The notes under the pieces: model-generated
Database searches by the model: none
What the model saw: only the letters and a program-made list of their open reading frames with translations
What the model was told of the DNA's origin: nothing
NCBI GenBank assembly: GCA_046297495.1
Contig: JBKBIP010000022.1
Span: 1 to 64,000 of the forward strand
Source: JBKBIP01 sp046297495
GTDB lineage: Bacteria; Planctomycetota; Planctomycetia; Gemmatales; Gemmataceae
Reading direction: 5' to 3'
Length of the DNA stretch: 64,000 nt
Part shown: positions 17,811 to 27,376 of the stretch, in pieces
Layout of the letters: each line of letters opens with the position of its first letter
How positions within the stretch are numbered: position 1 is the first letter of the stretch
Position numbers and translations under genes: made by a program

Positions 17811-20800
17811 TTACTCCCGTTCCTTCTGGAACAGACGCTGAAACAGCTCGCGGGCGCGTTGGCGATGGCGAGTCATCTCGGCCAGGAAACGGTCGCGCGC
17901 GTCCAGGTGGGCGTCAGCGTCGGGTTCGTACCCCAACCGGCGGGCCAACTTTTCCACTTCCTCGGTTGCTTCGGGCAGCTCGGAGAGAGTGCGGTTGTGG
18001 ACGATGCGCAGCCGGCTTTCCAGCTGGCGCAGGAAGCTGTAACTGGAATAGAGGGCGAAGAACTCATCGGCTGACAACAAATCGGCATCGTGCAAGGCGC
18101 TGAGCGCGTCCCAAATGTTAGTGCAGCGCAGGGCGGAATGATCCTTGCCGTACTTGAGCAGATACATTTGCACCAGAAATTCGATATCGACGATGCCGCC
18201 GTAGCCCCGTTTAAAATCGCGTTCGCCGCTGCTGGCTTGTTGCAAGCGCTCGCGCATGGCGGCGATCTCGTCGGCGATACTGGGCCGCCACGTTAGGCCA
18301 TAGGCCCCTTGCGTCACCACGGCCATCACCTCTTGGCCAAAGTCGGGATCGCCAAACACCAGCCGGGCGCGGGTTAGTGCTTGCCGTTCCCAGATTTGCG
18401 CGTTTCCTTCCTCGTAGTAGCGACGAAATTCGGCCAAGGGGATGACGAGACTACCGGAACGCCCCGTGGGTCGCAAACGCATGTCCACTTGATACAACCG
18501 GCCCAGTGGACCCCAGAAGCTGGCCGCGCGGATGATGCGCTGGCCTAATTCAGTGAAGAAGTGAAAATTATCAGTCAGCTCGAAGCGGTCGAAGCGCGTG
18601 GCCCCCGGCGGCGGCGTGGTGCGGCCATCTCCCTCATAGACCAGGATCAAGTCCAAATCGCTGTGATAGCTCATCTCCCGCCCCCCGAGCTTTCCCAGGC
18701 CGAGCAGCACATAGCGGCAACGGCTGTCACGGTTCAGGGGGCCGCTCAGCGCGGGAACGCCAAAGCGCTGCGTCAACGGCGCTTCTTGCAACAGAGCAAT
18801 CCGTTCCAGGATGGTCTCGGCCAAGTCACTCAGGGCGGCGGTGGTTTGCTGGATGGCGTCCTTGCCGAGAATGTCGCGGACGCCGATGCGCAGTAGCTCT
18901 TTGTCCTGAAAACTGTGCAAGATCGGTTCCGGGTCGGCGGCTCCTTTGCACAGATCGGCCAGCTCCTGACGCAATTCCTCGGCACCGCGCGGTTGATTGA
19001 GAACCAGACTATCAAGCAGCTCGTCGATCATACCGGGATTGTTAATCAGGATTTCCGACAGAAACTGACTGGACGCGCACAGATCGACATACAGCTTGAG
19101 GGTGGGCTGGTTGAAACTGAATAGCTCCCACAAGATGGCCTTGGCTCCCAGCGAGGCGGTTACTTTTTCCAGATTGACGAGAGCCATGTCGGGATCGGGA
19201 GTTTCCGACAAAGCACGCAGCAGCCGCGGCGCGATGTTGGCCAGGAAGTGCCGACAGCGGCGCGCGGACAAGAACGGCACCGATTCCTGAGCCAACTGCA
19301 TGAGATTGTGATAGGCCCCTGGCACGTCACGGAACGGATACCGGCCCAACACGGTTTGAATCGTTTCGGCATCGGGATTGGGGGCGAGGATCAGGTCGGC
19401 TTCCGGCTCGGCTTGGCCGGTTTCGGTCACGAAGGTTTCGTGCAGCAGATGATCGAGAATCTTGCGGTTTAGGTCAGTTTTGGCGCGGTAATCGCGGCGG
19501 AACTGGTCGATGCAGCGTTCGGCATCCTCCGGCGCTTGTGACAACGGCCCGCTGACCATGCGGAGCGCCAATTTACATAACTCTTCGTCACTTTCGGGCA
19601 ATTGGTGGGTTTGCAAACCGAACAGCAGTTGCAAGCGGTGCTCCGTCTTGCGCAGGAAGCGGTAGCCGTCTTCAAGGATGTGATATTCCTGGTCGGTCAA
19701 GCAACCGACTTTCTCCAGAGCCTGCATCGCCAACAGCGTATTGCGCTGGCGGACATCCGGCAGGTCGCCGCCGTTGAGTAGCTGCAAGAATTGAATGGTA
19801 AACTCCACGTCCCGGATGCCGCCGTGGCCGGTTTTCACTTCGCGGTCACTGATCCCTTCCCGGCCGGTCTTGTACTCGATGCGCCGCTTGAGCACTTTGA
19901 TCTCATTGATCTCGGCGAAACTGAGGTACTTGCGATAGACGAACGGCTCGATGGCGTGGAGAAAAATTTTACCTAGTTCCATGTCACCGGCGACGGGGCG
20001 GACCTTGATGAGCGCTTGCCGTTCCCACGTCCGGCCCAAGGTGTCGTAATAAGTCAGCGTGCTTTCCAGCGAGCGCGCCAGCGGACCGCGCTGTCCTTCA
20101 GGCCGCAGCCGCAGATCGACGCGGTACGCCTGGCCATGATCGGTGTGCGACGACAGCAAGCGGATCACATAGGACACGACCCGGCCAAAAAATTCGCTGT
20201 TGTCAATACTGATGGTCCGCGGGCCGCGCGTGCTCCCTTCGTCGTCGTAGATGAACATCAAGTCGATGTCGCTGCTGTAATTTAATTCCTCGCCGCCAAG
20301 TTTGCCGAAGGCCAGGATGACGCAGCGCGCCGGTTGGCCTTCATTGGTGAAGGGTTGGCCGAAACGGGCGGCGACGTGCCGCAGAGCCGTGTGCAACGCC
20401 ACTTCCAAGGCGGCGTCGGCGACGCGTGAGATGTCGCGTGTCACTTCTTCCAGCGGCCGGTCGCGGAAGATGTCATTGGTGCCGATGCGCAGGATTTGCT
20501 TGTGACGAAACCGGCAGAACGCGCGCAAAACCGCGGATTCCTCGAACGCGGCATCCACTTCGGTTTGCAGCTGTTCTTGCAATTCCTTCAGACTGGGGCT
20601 GCGCCGCAAGGGGACGCGCAGCATGTCACTGTAGTCGGGATGCGCGACCAGTAAGTCGCTCAGATATTGGCTGGTGCTGCCTAATTGCACCAGCGATTCC
20701 AAGCCGCGCCCGCGCCCTTCGAGCAAGTGCGGCATTTGTTCGGCGCCAGCGGGAGCGGACAAGAAGCGTTCCAGGTTGTTCAAAGCCATATCAGGATCGG

Positions 20801-20990
20801 GACAACGCGGCAGCAACCGGCTAAGCGGCTGGCACATCTCGAACAGCGTATCCGCTCCGACCGCCGCGGCCAAGTGGGTCAAATTGCGCCAACCGCGCTC
20901 GACCTCGCGCAGCTTCCAGGCTTGCAGAATCGGCCGTGCATTGTCCAGCGATTCCAAGGAAGAACGTAATTGATCCACATACACATACAT
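17811..20990 (-). CDS. glnE: glutamine synthetase adenylyltransferase/deadenylase
   Basis: A 1059-residue bifunctional enzyme that switches glutamine synthetase off by adenylylation and on by phosphorolytic removal of AMP. Two nucleotidyltransferase domains are visible. The N-terminal one has GKLGGEELNYSSDIDLMF near residue 250 and the C-terminal one GKLGGREMSYHSDLDLIL near residue 770. Each has a G-G-x-E...D-x-D metal site and is followed by a helical GlnD-like bundle. The protein is about 110 residues longer than the E. coli enzyme, mostly in the N-terminal region. The gene stands alone. The first ATG at 20990 lacks a strong ribosome site. Confidence 0.95.
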   Translation of the reverse strand: MYVYVDQLRSSLESLDNARPILQAWKLREVERGWRNLTHLAAAVGADTLFEMCQPLSRLLPRCPDPDMALNNLERFLSAPAGAEQMPHLLEGRGRGLESLVQLGSTSQYLSDLLVAHPDYSDMLRVPLRRSPSLKELQEQLQTEVDAAFEESAVLRAFCRFRHKQILRIGTNDIFRDRPLEEVTRDISRVADAALEVALHTALRHVAARFGQPFTNEGQPARCVILAFGKLGGEELNYSSDIDLMFIYDDEGSTRGPRTISIDNSEFFGRVVSYVIRLLSSHTDHGQAYRVDLRLRPEGQRGPLARSLESTLTYYDTLGRTWERQALIKVRPVAGDMELGKIFLHAIEPFVYRKYLSFAEINEIKVLKRRIEYKTGREGISDREVKTGHGGIRDVEFTIQFLQLLNGGDLPDVRQRNTLLAMQALEKVGCLTDQEYHILEDGYRFLRKTEHRLQLLFGLQTHQLPESDEELCKLALRMVSGPLSQAPEDAERCIDQFRRDYRAKTDLNRKILDHLLHETFVTETGQAEPEADLILAPNPDAETIQTVLGRYPFRDVPGAYHNLMQLAQESVPFLSARRCRHFLANIAPRLLRALSETPDPDMALVNLEKVTASLGAKAILWELFSFNQPTLKLYVDLCASSQFLSEILINNPGMIDELLDSLVLNQPRGAEELRQELADLCKGAADPEPILHSFQDKELLRIGVRDILGKDAIQQTTAALSDLAETILERIALLQEAPLTQRFGVPALSGPLNRDSRCRYVLLGLGKLGGREMSYHSDLDLILVYEGDGRTTPPPGATRFDRFELTDNFHFFTELGQRIIRAASFWGPLGRLYQVDMRLRPTGRSGSLVIPLAEFRRYYEEGNAQIWERQALTRARLVFGDPDFGQEVMAVVTQGAYGLTWRPSIADEIAAMRERLQQASSGERDFKRGYGGIVDIEFLVQMYLLKYGKDHSALRCTNIWDALSALHDADLLSADEFFALYSSYSFLRQLESRLRIVHNRTLSELPEATEEVEKLARRLGYEPDADAHLDARDRFLAEMTRHRQRARELFQRLFQKERE

Positions 20991-21142
20991 GAATCACCGC
21001 CACCGCGAAGACCAAAAACTAGTTGAGCGAATTATCCGTTCCGTCATCTTGCCAGGCAATGGCGTTGGGATCAAGCGGGGGGAAGGGAGTGCTGCTGCTG
21101 GGGCGGCCGCTCAACTGGCTCATCAAACTTGGATCAAGAATG

Positions 21143-21540
21143 CTATCCCACCCCCTTCGGATGCACCGTCCTTCCCCCCACTACCGTTCGCACGGCCTGG
21201 ATGTCCTTGATCTTGTTCGGCTCGACTTGGTGCGGGTCGTCGGCCAGTAGGACGAAGTCGGCAAGTTTGCCAGGGGCGATGCTGCCTTTGATTTGTTCCT
21301 CGAAGGAGGCGTAGGCGCCATGGATAGTGCAGACGCGCAGGGCCTCGGCGACGCTGAGGCGCTGGTTGCCGCCCCATACACGCCCCTTGTAATCGGTGCG
21401 CGTGACCATGCTTTGGATGGCCATGAGCGGTTCGTAGGGGCCGGGCACATGGTCGGAAGCGCCGGCCACGCGCCGCCACCGATCACGGATGCCGCGACGG
21501 CGCTTTGTTGGAGAAATGCTCTGCGTGAAGAACGAGACAT
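21143..21540 (-). pseudogene. amidohydrolase (YtcJ-like) remnant with internal deletion and frameshift
   Basis: Two ends of one gene are joined. From 21540 the frame reads a Tat signal (MSRSSRRAFLQQSAVAASV...GGAWPA). Near 21470 the matching sequence moves to another frame (the one open from 21619), which carries the C-terminal end of a metal-dependent amidohydrolase: SDHVPGPYEPLMAIQSMVTR, VAEALRVCTIHGAYASFEEQ and GSIAPGKLADFVLLADDP. Most of the expected 500 or more residues, including the metal-binding His motifs, are missing. The junction lies in a GC-rich stretch, consistent with deletion. It is not expected to give a working enzyme. Confidence 0.75.
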
Positions 21541-21723
21541 GACGTGATTTTTTGGGTTCGTGGTTGTGATGGATAGTCGTCCAATGCCGGTGGTTGCAGG
21601 AATGCACCCATGCTAACAAATCGAGCCATGCTGATCATGGGTTTCTTCGAGTTGCCACAAGAGTTGTTTTTGTGATTGGTTCAGAAGGGGACGGAGCGCT
21701 GGCGAGATGCTTATCAATTCAGG

Positions 21724-21786
21724 CTTCACGCGAAGGCGCCAAGACGCAAAAGGAAAACCTTTGCGTCTTGGCGCCTTTATGTGAGG
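21724..21786. repeat. long palindrome (dispersed hairpin element)
   Basis: Arms of about 29 bases (21724-21753 and 21758-21786) pair closely around AAAA, with core GGCGCCAAGACGC. Such GCGTCTTGGCGCC-type hairpins are common between genes in environmental genomes. A T-run follows at 21788. It may serve as a terminator. The rest of 21541-21933 shows no gene. Confidence 0.7.
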
Positions 21787-21933
21787 TGTTTTTTCCTGGT
21801 GCTCATGCAATAACTCATGAATGGAGACAAAATTGTTTGGCGGGTGCTGCCTCATGCCGTAGAATCGCGGCCATCAGGAGGAATCCGAGTTTTTCCAGAG
21901 ACTCACCCAGCACCATCACAGAAAGGGAAAGAC

Positions 21934-23487
21934 GTGAACACTGCCACAACCTGGACACGTTGCCTGTTGGCGAGCTTGGCTTTCGTTGTCTTGGGCATGA
22001 CGGCACAGGCCGCCGACGCCGCCAAGAAACGGCCCAACATTCTCTTCATCTACACCGACGACCAATCGCATCGCACGGTCAGCTGCTACCCGGAAGCCTA
22101 TCCGTGGGTGAAGACGCCAAACATCGACGCCTTGGCCCAGCGCGGCGTGCGCTGCACGCATGCCTACATCGGAACCTGGTGCATGCCGTCGCGGGCCACG
22201 ATGTTGACCGGGCATCATCCTTATGGAGTCGAGTCGATGCGGCTCGAAGGTCCGTATCCCGGCAGCACCTACGACCCGGCCCAATGTCCCTTTTGGCCGA
22301 AGGTGTTCCGGCAGAACGGCTACGTCACTGCCCACATTGGCAAGTGGCACACTGGCACTGACACTGGCCAGGGTCGCGATTGGGATTATCAAATCGTCTG
22401 GAATCGGCCCAAATACACCGACAATGCCACCAACTACTATTACAACCAAATGATCACGTTCAACGGTGGGGAAACCAAGCTGGTGAAGGACTACTCCACC
22501 GACAACTACACGCGCTGGGCCAATGAGTTCATTCGTGGCAAGGGACGCGACAAGGACAAGCCGTGGTACCTGTGGCTGTGCTATGGGGCAGTGCATGGCC
22601 CCTACACCCCGGCCAAGCGGCATCAAGATGAACTGAAGGATATTAAAGTGCCGACGCCCGCCGGCATCTACCCGCCGCGCCCCGGTAAACCTGACTATGT
22701 GCAAAAGCTCGACAATTTCACCAAAGGGGAAGACGGCCAACCGATTCGCAAGGGGAGCGGCAAAAACATCTTCGGCACCAATACCTTGACCGATTGGGTC
22801 CGGCAATATCATCAAGGAGTCTTGGCCATTGATGAAGGAGTGGCCGAGCTGGTCAAGACCCTAAAGGAAACGGGACAATACGAAAATACCTTGATCGTTT
22901 ATACCTCGGATCAAGGCTATGCTTGGGGACAACATGGCTTCATTCACAAGCTGGCGCCGTATGACGCGACGATCCGTTGTCCGTTGATTTTCCACATGCC
23001 CGGCACATTGCCGGAAGGGGCGGTCTGCGAACATCCGGTCGGCGGCGTCGATTTGATCCCCACCTTCTTTCAATTCGCGGGCATCGACTTGCCCTGGAAG
23101 ATGCATGGCCACGACCTGACGCCGTTGCTCAAAAATCCGAAGATGGATTGGCCGCATCCCGTGCTCATGACCCTGACCGGCGGCAACTACGGCTCCGCCA
23201 CGCACCAGATACCCAAAGATGGCAAGGAATTCTTCCGCGGCCAGGGGATTCCCTGGTGGGTGTCACTGTGCCAGGGGAAATACAAATACATTCGCACCTT
23301 GATGGAGAACGAAATCGAGGAACTATACGACCTGCAAAAAGACCCGGAAGAGCTAAACAATTTGGCCCTCAATCCGAAATACGCCGACAAGCTGGCCGAG
23401 ATGCGCGAGGCAGCCATCGCCGAGATGCGCCGCACCGACGCCGGCTGGCTGGACAATCTGCCTCCCGTGAAGATGGCGGCGAAGTAG
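21934..23487 (+). CDS. secreted arylsulfatase-type sulfatase
   Basis: About 517 residues. A signal peptide (CLLASLAFVVLGMTAQA) is followed by a type I sulfatase domain. RPNILFIYTDDQ holds metal-binding Asp42-Asp43. CMPSR at Cys83 is the C-x-P-S-R signature whose Cys becomes formylglycine. The family releases sulfate from sulfated sugars or other esters outside the cytoplasm. Planctomycetes carry many such genes for sulfated polysaccharides. The GTG at 21934 has AAGGGA upstream and opens exactly at the signal peptide. No sulfatase-maturing enzyme is in the window. Substrate unknown. Confidence 0.92.
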   Translation: MNTATTWTRCLLASLAFVVLGMTAQAADAAKKRPNILFIYTDDQSHRTVSCYPEAYPWVKTPNIDALAQRGVRCTHAYIGTWCMPSRATMLTGHHPYGVESMRLEGPYPGSTYDPAQCPFWPKVFRQNGYVTAHIGKWHTGTDTGQGRDWDYQIVWNRPKYTDNATNYYYNQMITFNGGETKLVKDYSTDNYTRWANEFIRGKGRDKDKPWYLWLCYGAVHGPYTPAKRHQDELKDIKVPTPAGIYPPRPGKPDYVQKLDNFTKGEDGQPIRKGSGKNIFGTNTLTDWVRQYHQGVLAIDEGVAELVKTLKETGQYENTLIVYTSDQGYAWGQHGFIHKLAPYDATIRCPLIFHMPGTLPEGAVCEHPVGGVDLIPTFFQFAGIDLPWKMHGHDLTPLLKNPKMDWPHPVLMTLTGGNYGSATHQIPKDGKEFFRGQGIPWWVSLCQGKYKYIRTLMENEIEELYDLQKDPEELNNLALNPKYADKLAEMREAAIAEMRRTDAGWLDNLPPVKMAAK

Positions 23488-23502
23488 GGAATAATCCAAG
23501 GA

Positions 23503-23552
23503 AACCCAAGTCAGTCGTGAAGCGACCGGTCGCCCCGCGACTGGCTTGGGTG
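23503..23552. terminator. palindrome between convergent genes, probable terminator
   Basis: Long inverted repeat: AACCCAAGTCAGTCG...GCGACC against GGTCGCC...CGACTGGCTTGGG. It lies 16 bases after the sulfatase stop and just before the end of the convergent gene at 23562. Confidence 0.65.
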
Positions 23553-23561
23553 GTTGCCTTC

Positions 23562-24797
23562 TTACCCCTTGGGCGCGCTCTCCGCCCAGCGGGCCATCAG
23601 CGTGTTCGACGGCAGCGTTTCGTCGAGCAGCTTGCGGGCGCATTCGTGCCCCGCCACAGGCAGCCCCTTGGGATCGAGCAGGCCGATTTGCACCAACGCC
23701 GTCGCTTGGTCCCAGTAGATGTGTTCGTGATAGAGCTTGCCGCCGCGAAAACAGACGATGGCCACCAGCGGAATTTCGACATATTTGCCCGTCGGCGGCA
23801 CCCCCGGCAGCAAAAAGTCGATCTCGGTATCATGCGTGAAGCAAAATAACAGCTCATCCACGACGCGATCGACGCCGATGGTGCGCGAGATGGGTATCAA
23901 CTTGGTGTCCTTGGGCAGCTTCGGGATGAAGTGATTCTTGTAAAAGCGATGCAATTCCTCGAAGCCCACGCCGCCAGTCATGGTGGGAATGTGATTGACA
24001 TAAGGCTGAGCCACCATGGTTTTCATGGTTTCCTCGGCGTCGCGGACGGTGAATTCCATCTCGCAATGCTTATCCCATAAAGCATTTAGATCAAATTGTG
24101 GTCCCAAGACGCGGCGTAACAAGCCGATGGTCGGCGAATGGGCCATTTGAGCCGACGGCTTGTGATATGACGCCCGCCCTGGCAAGTAGAAGCCGTGGCC
24201 AGCGTGAGGATAAACAAGAATGGAGACATCGGGCCGGGGAGCAAACTTCGCTTTGAGCTGTTCCACGGCCTCGGCGGGGATGAGGTGATCTTGAGCGCCA
24301 AAATGTAACACCAACGGACAGCGGATGTGATTGGCTTCATTGAGGTATTTGTCGATGCCGCCGCCGTAGAAACCGATGGCCGCCGCGATTTGGCGCCGTG
24401 CCGCTGTCAGGTAGGCGAGCAAGCCCCCCAGACAAAAGCCAATCGCTCCCACCGAGCCGGTGCATTCGGGGAGCTTCTGAAGCGTGGCGATGGCGGCCCC
24501 GATGTCCGCGACGGCTTGATCTATGTCGAACCGTTGATAGTAACCGAGCGCCTGCTGGAAACTGGCATCGTCGTGGCCCAGCTCGATTCCCGGCTGGAAC
24601 CGCCAGAATAGATCGGGGACCAATACGACATAGCCTTCCTCGGCATATAAATCGGCGGCGGCCCGCATGGTGGCGTTGACGCCGAAGATTTCTTGCAGCA
24701 TGACCAATCCCGGTCCGGAGCCGCTCTCCGGCACGGCCAGGTAGCCAGTGAAGCGTTCTCCCTTGGATGTCACGATCGCGATGGTTTTCCCAGACAT
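23562..24797 (-). CDS. dienelactone hydrolase fused to an NTF2/SnoaL-like domain
   Basis: 411 residues with two parts. Residues 1-235 form an alpha/beta hydrolase of the dienelactone hydrolase family. The nucleophile is Cys in GFCLGG near residue 122, and the conserved His lies in HAGHGFY near 203. Residues about 240-411 resemble an NTF2/SnoaL-like domain (MEFTVRDAEETMKTMV, YWDQATALVQIGLLDP). The hydrolase part may cleave a lactone or ester; the second domain may bind a small ligand or dimerise. The ATG at 24797 starts the conserved domain; the longer frame to 24857 adds nothing recognisable. No neighbouring gene gives the pathway. Confidence 0.82.
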   Translation of the reverse strand: MSGKTIAIVTSKGERFTGYLAVPESGSGPGLVMLQEIFGVNATMRAAADLYAEEGYVVLVPDLFWRFQPGIELGHDDASFQQALGYYQRFDIDQAVADIGAAIATLQKLPECTGSVGAIGFCLGGLLAYLTAARRQIAAAIGFYGGGIDKYLNEANHIRCPLVLHFGAQDHLIPAEAVEQLKAKFAPRPDVSILVYPHAGHGFYLPGRASYHKPSAQMAHSPTIGLLRRVLGPQFDLNALWDKHCEMEFTVRDAEETMKTMVAQPYVNHIPTMTGGVGFEELHRFYKNHFIPKLPKDTKLIPISRTIGVDRVVDELLFCFTHDTEIDFLLPGVPPTGKYVEIPLVAIVCFRGGKLYHEHIYWDQATALVQIGLLDPKGLPVAGHECARKLLDETLPSNTLMARWAESAPKG

Positions 24798-25007
24798 GTT
24801 TCCCCCTTTCCTCATGGTGCGGGTCGCGTTGTCGGGCTTACCTGAGCTTGACCCCATTCCCCCCTTTCGACTACAACTATCGCCTTAACCGGATTGTATG
24901 GTATCCGTTTGTCGCGGTCTCAAGGATTTATCGTTTCGCGCTAGTTGCCGACGGCCCGCGCGAACTAATCCGTCCCACTATCACGGCTCGGAGGAGACCC
25001 ATCGGGC

Positions 25008-25733
25008 ATGTCCAACATACACCGCCTTGTCGCCTGTTCCGATCATTGGCTGGCAGGCCGCGCCCGCGCCGTGTATCGCAATCTGCGGCGGTTTTCCTTA
25101 CCCACGCCGCGCATGGTGCTGCGGCCGCTGTTGCTGGCTTTCGTGACCGGGCGGGCACTCCATTACTTCGCCAAGCGGGTGCTGGTGTGCGAGCCGTTGT
25201 TGAAGGCCTACTGCAAACACTATGGCAAGGGGTTGCGGGCGGACGTGCATCTGCCTTGGATACAGGGACACGGCGCCCTGGTGCTGGGGGATGATGTGCT
25301 CATTGATGGCAAACTCAATGTCAGTTTCGCGGCCCGCTTTTGCGCCGAGCCGACGCTGACCATTGGTGATCACACCGGCGTCGGCCACAATTGCTCGTTC
25401 ACCGTCGGCAAGCGCATCACCATTGGCCGGCATTGCCGCATCGCTTCGGACGTGTGGCTGTTTGATTCCAGCGGCCACCCCGCCGACCCGGTCCAGCGCC
25501 AAGCAGGCTCACCCCCCAGCGCCGACGAGGTTCGGCCCATCACGATTGAAGACAACGTGTGGATTGGCCGGCGCTGCATTATCTATCCCGGTGTCACCAT
25601 TGGCGTCAACAGCATCGTTTCCGCCGGTTCGGTGGTGATGAGCGACGTACCCCCCAACACCGTCGTCGCCGGCAACCCCGCCCGCAAGATTGCCGTGTTG
25701 GCGTCAGCGAATGGTGACAGAGAATCGGCTTGA
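25008..25733 (+). CDS. hexapeptide-repeat acyltransferase
   Basis: 241 residues with a left-handed beta-helix of [LIV]-G-x4 repeats from about residue 90 to 225 (LVLGDDVLIDGK, LTIGDHTGVGHN, ITIGRHCRIASDV, ITIEDNVWIGRR, VTIGVNSIVSAGS). The ending DVPPNTVVAGNPARK is typical of maltose/galactoside acetyltransferase-like enzymes. It probably acylates a sugar or other hydroxyl or amino group. It lies 46 bases upstream of the carrier protein gene and on the same strand, so it may use an acyl or aminoacyl group from that system; this is inference. The nearest Shine-Dalgarno-like GGAGGAG is rather far from the ATG. Confidence 0.85.
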   Translation: MSNIHRLVACSDHWLAGRARAVYRNLRRFSLPTPRMVLRPLLLAFVTGRALHYFAKRVLVCEPLLKAYCKHYGKGLRADVHLPWIQGHGALVLGDDVLIDGKLNVSFAARFCAEPTLTIGDHTGVGHNCSFTVGKRITIGRHCRIASDVWLFDSSGHPADPVQRQAGSPPSADEVRPITIEDNVWIGRRCIIYPGVTIGVNSIVSAGSVVMSDVPPNTVVAGNPARKIAVLASANGDRESA

Positions 25734-25779
25734 TCGTGTCTAGTTTGGCATTTCCCGCCCAATAGGAGATCGACTCATC

Positions 25780-26022
25780 ATGGATGATTTAGAACGCATC
25801 ACCGCCGCCATCAGCGAAATCGGCAAGATTCCCGCCGTGGCGCCGGAACAGGATATTTACGATGCCGGTTTCTCCTCCGTCAACGCCCTGCAATTGTTGT
25901 TCGAGCTAGAAGCGTTCGGCGAAGTGAGCATTCCCGATGAGGAGTTCGTTGCCGCCCGCACCCCCCGGCAATTACAGGAAATGTTGACGCGATTACGTCA
26001 AGAGCAACAAGTGGGCGTGTGA
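25780..26022 (+). CDS. acyl carrier protein-like carrier
   Basis: An 80-residue acidic protein with a four-helix carrier fold. The phosphopantetheine attachment site is Ser33 in DAGFSSVNALQLLFELE; the usual D-S-L is replaced by S-S-V, as in the carriers that pair with amino acid:carrier-protein ligases. The partner gene for such a ligase lies 77 bases downstream. It is therefore more likely an aminoacyl carrier than the fatty-acid ACP. GGAG precedes the start at a suitable distance. Confidence 0.85.
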   Translation: MDDLERITAAISEIGKIPAVAPEQDIYDAGFSSVNALQLLFELEAFGEVSIPDEEFVAARTPRQLQEMLTRLRQEQQVGV

Positions 26023-26099
26023 TTATCATCATCCACCATCCCGTATAGCGTGCATGCCACAAGCATGACATTCATTCTCCACGGAAGGAACCAATCATC

Positions 26100-27272
26100 A
26101 TGATCCTACGCAAATGCAATGTGCCGCTGGCGACGCCGGCGCACGACATGGCCCAGGAAGAAATTCAAAAGCAAGTCGCGTTCTTGGGCAAACATATCAG
26201 CAACATTCGCTTCGCCGGCCAGGGGGCGAGCTTGGAGTTCGACGCGCCCGAGGACGCCGCCGAGTCCCTGATTCCCCAGGTGCAAACGCTGGCCCAAAAA
26301 GTGCAACGCAGCCTGCGCCGGTTGGAACGCAAGATCGTCTATCGCAGCACGCGCTTGGAACGGCCAGTGTTTCGCGGCGCGGGGACCATGGCCGGAATTC
26401 ACTTCCTGGGAACCGGACAAGCGGCCCTGTCGGGGTTGCCGTTGCGACTGTTCCGCTACTTCGACCGCGTGTTCGAGGAGTTCGGCCAACCGTGGCAAGC
26501 CCAGCCGGTCTTGACGCCGACGCTGATTCCGACCACCGTGTTGGCTAAGTGTGACTATTTTCGGTCATTCCCGCATAATGTGACTTTTACATGCCATTTG
26601 TGCGAGGACGCCGCTCGCATCGACGATTTCCGCCAACGCCACCAAGACCGCGACACGCTCGACGACCGCGCCTTGAGCGACATGGAGCGCCCGGAAGCGT
26701 GTCTGTCGCCTGCCGTCTGTTATCACGTCTATCATTTGAATCAGGATCAGATGGTGCCAGCGGAAGGGCTGACCTATGGCGTGTGCGGCAAATGCTTCCG
26801 CTATGAATCGACGAACATGCGCGACCTGCGGCGGCTGTGGGACTTCACCATGCGCGAAGTGGTGTTCCTGGGGGGGCGGCAAGAGGTGTTAACGCGGCGC
26901 GAGCAAGGGATTGAGCGCCTGGCCCGTTTCCTCGAAGATCATCAGGTTGCCGGGGAAATGCGCACCGCTAGTGATCCGTTCTTCATCGCCCCGGATGCCT
27001 TGGCCAAGACGTACTTCCAGCTTAGCTCGGAAACCAAGTATGAAATTTCCCTGCTGTTGCCCGATGACGGCCGACTGGCGGTTGGCTCGTTGAACTACCA
27101 CACCGACTTTTTTGGGCGGGCGTTCAACGTGTCGCTGCACGACGGCAGCCCCATGCATAGCGTTTGCATCGCCTTCGGTCTGGAACGTTGGGTGTATGCC
27201 TTCCTGGCCCAACACGGCGACGACCCGTGCCGATGGCCAGACGTAGTCCGCACGGCGCCGGAGTTTGCGTAA
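26100..27272 (+). CDS. amino acid:carrier-protein ligase (class II aaRS homologue)
   Basis: 390 residues homologous to the catalytic core of atypical seryl-tRNA synthetase. It lacks a tRNA-binding arm but has an N-terminal helical segment (residues 16-75). Motif 2 is seen in CFRYEST (Arg234, Glu236) and motif 3 in CIAFGLERW (Arg363). Cys151 and Cys356 lie where this family has zinc-binding cysteines. Such enzymes activate a small amino acid (glycine or alanine in characterised cases) with ATP and load it onto the phosphopantetheine of a small carrier. The carrier is encoded immediately upstream (25780). AAGGAA lies before the ATG. A second CxxC (TCHLCED, about 165-168) is present. What happens to the amino acid afterwards is unknown. 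Confidence 0.85.
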   Translation: MILRKCNVPLATPAHDMAQEEIQKQVAFLGKHISNIRFAGQGASLEFDAPEDAAESLIPQVQTLAQKVQRSLRRLERKIVYRSTRLERPVFRGAGTMAGIHFLGTGQAALSGLPLRLFRYFDRVFEEFGQPWQAQPVLTPTLIPTTVLAKCDYFRSFPHNVTFTCHLCEDAARIDDFRQRHQDRDTLDDRALSDMERPEACLSPAVCYHVYHLNQDQMVPAEGLTYGVCGKCFRYESTNMRDLRRLWDFTMREVVFLGGRQEVLTRREQGIERLARFLEDHQVAGEMRTASDPFFIAPDALAKTYFQLSSETKYEISLLLPDDGRLAVGSLNYHTDFFGRAFNVSLHDGSPMHSVCIAFGLERWVYAFLAQHGDDPCRWPDVVRTAPEFA

Positions 27273-27280
27273 GAGAAGGT

Positions 27281-27344
27281 GAGCGGGGGCGTCAGCCTCC
27301 TGGTGACATCCTCTCACCAGAGGGCTAACGCCCCCCGCGCGCTC
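27281..27344. repeat. REP-like palindrome
   Basis: Left arm 27281-27306 (GAGCGGGGGCGTCAGCC...GGTGA) and right arm 27313-27344 (CTCACCAGAGGGCTAACGCC...) surround a 6-base loop. It is related to the element at 12463-12512. It could act as a terminator after the ligase gene. Confidence 0.75.
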
Positions 27345-27376
27345 AAAATATACTTCAAAATAAAGTTTTATATCTT

